Shown here: positions 58,765 through 64,000 of the stretch, piece after piece | Layout of the letters: each line of letters begins with the position of its first letter | Numbering within the stretch: position 1 is the stretch's first letter | NCBI GenBank assembly: GCA_002682825.1 | Contig: NOKP01000017.1 | Coordinates: 620,001-684,000 of the forward strand | Origin: Neonectria sp. B-13 | Lineage: Eukaryota > Ascomycota > Sordariomycetes > Hypocreales > Nectriaceae | DNA length: 64,000 nucleotides | Direction of reading: 5' to 3' | Position numbers and translations under genes: made by a program | The notes under the pieces: generated by a model | Databases searched by the model: none | What the model saw: only the letters and a program-made list of their open reading frames with translations | What the model was told of the DNA's origin: nothing

Positions 58765-60887
58765 ATGCCCGATCAGACCCCGCCGGAGCCGAACCGGTCT
58801 CCCGATCCCGGCCACGAGCCTCAAGCATCCCGGAAGCGTCCCGGCAATCTTTCCTCAGACGCCCGGTACCCACGTAAGAGGAGTCTGAAAGCTTGCCACG
58901 TGTGTCGGGCAAGGAAGACTAAGTGCGATAATGTGCGGCCCACTTGTGGGTTTTGTACGTCAATCAACATCTCATGCTCGTATGACGATGTTGAGAAAGA
59001 CCATTCGGCGTAAGTTTAGCCTTAGTGTTCGTGATGGCTGTTCAGGCATACTCATGTACTTCTCGCCAGATTTGATCCTGCCAGTCTAGAAGTTCTTCGG
59101 CAGCTGGGTCAGATCCGCAATTCGCAACATGACCTGCTGCACATTGTTCGCTCGGTCGCCGCATCACAGGCACAACATGCAGATCTATCGCCCCCTGATG
59201 CGGCCCATGCCCACCCACATGGCGTTGGTGACGTTCTCGGCTGGGACCGTAATGGCGACGTAAACCAGCGATATCCCGTCGTGGCCCACGACTGGTTCGG
59301 ACAGCAACCAGACTCAGCATCAACGACTCCTGCGGCGTCTACTAGTGTTGCTGCGGTTCGATGGTTTGGGCTATTGGCCAACGATGCATCTCGTGAAGCC
59401 GTTCAAGAGGCGGATGTGCCACCTGGTCTTGAAGGGGGCTTTCTAGATCCATTTACTGGCCAGGATGAGGACGATACGACGCCGCTGCAACGCGCAACGA
59501 AGATCATTGACGGCCAACCACCAGAAAGAGACTCGGTCGGCGATTGTGGTCGAGAGGAAGACATGTGGCAAGCATCTGAGAGTATTTCATTGCTTGAGCG
59601 AGAACAAATCTTGTTCGAGAACTTTCTACATCGAATATGCTCATGGGTATGCTCCCCAACACGCGTTCCAGACTCTGCAAGTGAAACTGCTCAGATTTCG
59701 TACACAGCTTGAACTTTTTGACACCGCCCGAACGATTTCGACCAGAGTACCCCATCTTGCCGCCCGAAATGCAGGTCTACTGAATGCCATCTTGGCTCTA
59801 TCAGGCTACCATCAATCGCTCGACGAAAGCATTCCTCTAGAACAACGTACGGACCAGAACAGCGCACTGCAGTATTACTATCAGACTCTACACTATGTCC
59901 AAAAAGCCATGCGCTATTCGACGTATCAGCATAGCCTTGAACTGATGGCGACGACTCTCATCATCTCGACGTATGAGATGCTTCGAGGGTCTCTAAAGGA
60001 CTGGCAGCAGCATCTCCAGGGGGTGTTCTGGATTCTTCGCTCGCGGCAAATCGAAGTCGAAACTTCGAGCCTTGAAAGCACAACCTGGTGGGCCTGGCTT
60101 CGTCAGGATATCTGGGTGGCTTTTCGCGAGGGGCGTCGTACATACAGCACATGGACCCCCAAAAAGCCGTACTCTGAGCTCAGCAGTCATGAGTTGGCTT
60201 CTCGTGCAGTCTGGATTCTTGCCCAAGTAGTAAACTTCTGTGCCGTTAACCCGTCCGCTGCAGAGACGGAAGGGACGTTTATGGGGAGGATTGGATGGGC
60301 CAAAGCACTCAAGAAGATGCTCCAAGAATGGGAATCCTATCTAACGATTGAGTTCTCCGAGCTGCCTGCTATGAGCCGTCAAGGCACCGAAGCCTTTCAG
60401 CCCCGCCTGATACACCCTCAGTGCTTCGGTAAGTACTCCTCCCTCCGCTGATACCTGTCGTACCCCGATGCTAATTTCGGCGGTAGGTTTAGCGATGCAG
60501 ATTCATCATGTTTCCAGAATTCTCATCTGCGCTCATGAACCAAGCCTTGGTGGCATGGAGCATTTCATGAAACGACAAAATACAATCCAGGATAGCATAG
60601 AGGTGGTCTGCGGTATTGGAATGACTCTTACAGAGGACGCATCAAGTATGCTGTCCTCGCAGTGCCTTTTTGTTGGTAAGTCTTCCAAGGCTGTTAAACC
60701 TAAGGCTATTGACATTTTCCCTGTTGTAGCTGGCATGTTCATGCAAAATCCTCGCCAAAGAACCCGCGTTCTCGAAATGCTTGAGTCTTGTCGGAACAAG
60801 TGCGGATGGCCGACACCTTCACTAGGCTCCGAGCTAGAACAAATATGGGCAAGCCCTGACAAGACTTGGGGGAGCCTACAATCATGA
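58765..60887 (+). CDS. Zn2Cys6 transcription factor
   Basis: Nuclear regulator, 629 residues. Exons are 58765-59009, 59070-59646, 59708-60428, 60487-60675 and 60730-60887, with introns of 54-61 nt. The zinc cluster is ACHVCRARKTKCDNVRPTCGFCTSINISC at about residues 43-71, after a Pro/Arg-rich lead-in (MPDQTPPEPNRSPDPG). The fungal-specific domain follows from about residue 275 (LELFDTARTISTRVPHLAARNAGLLNAILALS, then TYEMLRGSLKDWQQHLQG). The frame is intact throughout. It is divergent from the FAD oxidoreductase and lies just before a quinate/sugar permease, so local control of those genes is plausible. Confidence 0.9.
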
Positions 60888-61541
60888 GAAGAATGTTGGG
60901 AACACCCAGCTTGTCCTCTTTATATGTGCAGGTATGTGTGCGTGTTACCGTAGTTTCCGTCTGTACGTACCAAGAGTTGTGACTTCAATGTGAGGGAGAC
61001 CTACTAGGCAAGGTCCGTTGAAACAATTCCGTGAAAATTTGGTATAGTAAGAACTTGTACATTCATACCCTCTGCAAATGTTCGACAGAGACCATCAGTG
61101 ACCTCAGTATACTCAAAATAACATTGTTCAATAGCAGAGTAAATAAGTCTACGAAGATTCTTACACTGTGATGCCATCGGGAAGGGCCCGATACTCCCCA
61201 GCTAGCGTTTGATGCGGAAACAGAAACCAGGCCATTCTAGTAGATCATGACTAAGTCGGGCAGTAACCGAGAGTCCCCGGGTGAATATCCACCCACTCAA
61301 CTTCATCTTTAGCTCGTCGAACAACCTGGGGAACAACCTGGGGATGTGGGGTTGAGATCCATGTTGGCGGCTGCGACTGCAGATTGCTCCTGCTGACTTG
61401 ACAACCTTTATATTATGCGGCCACCTGATGCTACGGTACTTATATCACCATGATTTGTCGCACTTCTGCACGGTTTTGATATCTGTTCAGTGCACATTTC
61501 GCTACTTCGACATAGGCGATTCTCCTGGGCTCTCTGCAAAT
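60888..61541. other. intergenic region
   Basis: No gene was recognised. This is the leader region of the permease gene; CCCCGG- and CGGGCA-type elements are present around 61255-61290. Confidence 0.45.
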
Positions 61542-63684
61542 ATGACAATTCACTCTGTCCTTCGGCGCATTGTCCGCAACGATGCCATTCGTGTTGATCC
61601 TCCAGAGGTCTACAATTGGCGTGTCCTTGCTTTAGCTGCCTCGGTAAGTGCGACAACATGATTCCATCCCATGGACCTGGAGCCTGATCTCATAATTGCA
61701 CAGGCATGCTTTGCTGGAGCACTCTTTGGAGTGGACGCGGGAATTATTGGCGGCGTCCTAACGATGCCCGACTTCAAAAGGTATGTCCTATCCCGTGGAA
61801 ATTTACCTTGATACCACTTGTTGGAGACTGACTGGGTCCCTCGCCAACAGAGAATTTGGTCTCGACATTCAACCACCGAATGTCGCGGCTGATCTTTCCG
61901 GTAACCTTGTCACCACCATGCAAGCCGGAGCTGTGGCGGGAGCCCTCATTTCCAGTCCCCTCGCCGATCGAAAGGGAAGAAAGCCTGCGCTTCTTGCTGT
62001 CGCCATTACCGGTCTGATTGGTGGGTTGATGCAGGCGTTTTCTTACGGCCATCTGCCCGTCTTCTATATCGGAAGGTGATCTCTCTTGCATAGTCTCCGG
62101 CCAACGGGCTTTTGCTGGCTGCTTTGCTAACGTGAGGATCAGATTCATTGAAGGCATCGGCCTCGGCGCTGGAACAATGCTCGCGCCCACTTACGTATCT
62201 GAAAACTCTCCTCGGGCTATTCGCGGCTTCTTGGTCGGGTTTTTCCAACTTCTCTTGGTGATGGGTGGCATGATGGCGTACTTTATCAACTATGGCTCTC
62301 TGCTTCATCTTCCGGTACGGGCTTCTATCCCAGCACAACTCTCCAGCGTGGCATTTCTAATCACCCTTCTCTTCTCAGCACATGGCTACATGGATGGTTC
62401 CGTTGGCCTGCCAGTCGCTATGCCCGATCCTCTTATTCTTCAGCATGCTCTTTTGTCCCGAGTCTCCTCGATGGCTGGCATCCCAAGACCAGTGGGATAA
62501 AGCTGGCGATGTGTTGTCAGACGTGCGACAACTTCCGATCGAGCATCCATACATCCAGCAAGAACTCCTCGAGCTACGTACACAGTTGGACCAAGAAAAG
62601 GCTACCATGCAAGGTGCGGGATTTTGGGCACTGCAAAAGGAGTGCTGGACGGTCGCCACGAATCGGAAGCGAGCTCTGTATACTATCGGGATCATTACAT
62701 TTCAGCAGTGGTCAGGGGTGAGTGTTTTCCTCCAGCTATGCATCTCATTGTCGCTTGCTTGCATTTGACTCGAGGGCTAACTACGTATGGGCATCAAGAC
62801 CGGCGCCATCAATTACTACGCCCCTACGATCTTCAAAGACCTTGGCCTCTCAGGTACGACTACGGCCCTCTTCGCCCAAGGCATCTACGGCATCGTCAAG
62901 GTGGTCACCTGTTTGATCTTTGTCATTTTTCTCGCCGACTCTCTGGGTCGTCGTCTTTCTTTTATGTGGAGCGGTGCCGTGCAGGCGTTTTGCATGTTCT
63001 TCTTGGGATTTGTGAGTGAGATGATTCTGTAGGTCTTTGCATAATTCGACTAACACACGCAGTATATCCGGTTCGGGCCCAAAGTTGGAGAGAGCGAAAG
63101 CCCGCCTCCCGCCGGAATTGCAGCTCTAGCCATGGTGTATATCTTTGGCGCAGCCTTCAACATGGGCTGGGGGCCTGTATGTGAGTGGAATCCCAACCTA
63201 AACTTCGACAATATGCCCCGGTTCCCCCGCAGGGCGGTCCTATCCCTGCCGATGTGTGCTGATTGTTCACGGCAGCATGGATCTATGTTTCTGAAATACC
63301 GACGAATCGGCTGAGAGCTTACAATGTTGCGCTGGCGTCTCTTACACATTGGCTGCACAACCTGGCTGTGTCGAAGGCGACCCCTGTGATGCTGGTTTCG
63401 ACGCCATATGGAGCCTACTTCATCTTTGGATCACTGAATCTGACTATGGCAGTACTTGCATTTTGGATCCCTGAGACTAAAGGCGTAGGTGTGGCCTCTC
63501 CTTGTATTTGAGTTCGATGCTGACCCCATTTCCCCCCTTTTAGATCTCACTGGAGCGAATGGACGAGGTGTTCGGGGCCGCCGATATGTCCAACTTGAAG
63601 GACCTCGGTGTCGCGGCAAAGGATGTAGAAAATGTGGACGAGGAGGTGGACGGAGTGGAAGCAATGCATGCATCCAAGGCCTAA
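61542..63684 (+). CDS. MFS sugar/quinate permease
   Basis: Plasma-membrane proton symporter, 531 residues in nine exons: 61542-61643, 61704-61780, 61851-62075, 62143-62314, 62379-62717, 62799-63011, 63063-63180, 63276-63484 and 63544-63684. The start is [14 protein letters not shown], and VEVYNW-like PPEVYNWRV precedes helix 1 as in quinate permeases. Signatures are [43 protein letters not shown] and PETKGISLERM, then an acidic tail. All splice joins keep the frame. The seventh junction uses GTGAGT after a GTAT and gives [12 protein letters not shown]. It follows a Zn2Cys6 regulator on the same strand. Quinate, a sugar or a related polyol are possible substrates. Confidence 0.88.
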
Positions 63685-64000
63685 GGAGCTAGGCGATGAG
63701 TATCTATGGGCAGCATTAGGGTAGATGTTTTTTCTGATCGGCATCGGCACCGACACGGTTGGCCAGGGCGGCGCTGATCTGGATGTGGAACAGAATACCA
63801 CTGTACTAAACTGGGCAAAAGTGTAAGGAACCCTACTCTTGGGATCCCAGTAATAACAGCCTATCTCGTGCTCGACACTTAGTAAACGCGGATTTTCTCA
63901 ATAGTAGCACATCGTTGTGATTGAAAGCGCCTTGTTTTTCCACAAAAGAAAGGCGGCTTGCGACCGGCTTTGACTGCTCGAGTGAGCCCAGCCCCTTTAG
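63685..64000. other. 3' flank, no feature seen
   Basis: No coding or structural feature was recognised up to the window edge. Confidence 0.5.

Overview
This window is from a filamentous ascomycete. The genes are split by short GT-AG introns of about 50-125 nt. Many encode fungal families: Zn2Cys6 regulators, MFS sugar and quinate permeases, LysM proteins, a psi-factor oxygenase and a heme-thiolate peroxidase. A nonribosomal peptide synthetase (NRPS) of the cyclooligomer depsipeptide class (enniatin/beauvericin/bassianolide), next to a ketoisovalerate-reductase-like gene, points to Hypocreales. An insect-pathogenic Cordycipitaceae (Beauveria/Cordyceps-like) or a Fusarium relative is likely; the species cannot be read from the sequence.

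Layout. 1-12 kb is a transport island: a sugar permease truncated by the left edge, a Zn2Cys6 regulator, a Dal5/Tna1-type anion permease, a second sugar permease and a cupin protein. A short motif (TTCCACCGG or its complement) recurs upstream of the regulator and of both complete permeases. 12.5-18.7 kb is a decayed accessory island: a six-module LysM gene with two in-frame stops, a DUF7730-like gene, a second LysM gene with an unjoinable 5' end, and a frameshifted ankyrin gene. 18.8-25.4 kb holds a psi-factor (Ppo-type) fatty-acid dioxygenase divergent from a small heme-thiolate peroxidase, with a roughly 180-190 bp repeat in three copies between them. A DUF1772 protein follows at 26.8 kb.

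28.5-48.1 kb is the main locus: a full-size B-type ABC exporter, a ketopantoate-reductase-family gene (probable 2-ketoisovalerate reductase, KIVR), 3.5 kb of retroelement debris and tandem repeats, and a single-exon 3,155-residue synthetase with order C-A-T-C-A(MT)-T-T-C. The reductase would supply D-2-hydroxyisovalerate, the synthetase would couple it to an N-methylated amino acid and cyclise the oligomer, and the ABC protein is a plausible exporter.

48-54.5 kb is gene-poor, with a retroelement RNase H fragment, an intact protoglobin gene, a broken subtilisin-like gene and unassigned fragments. 55-63.7 kb contains an intronless secreted beta-propeller/glycosidase-like gene, an intronless FAD oxidoreductase, another Zn2Cys6 regulator and a quinate/sugar permease. 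No rRNA, tRNA or CRISPR was recognised.

Exon limits were set by eye from splice signals and family alignments. Coordinates of multi-exon genes are gene spans, with exons given in the evidence.
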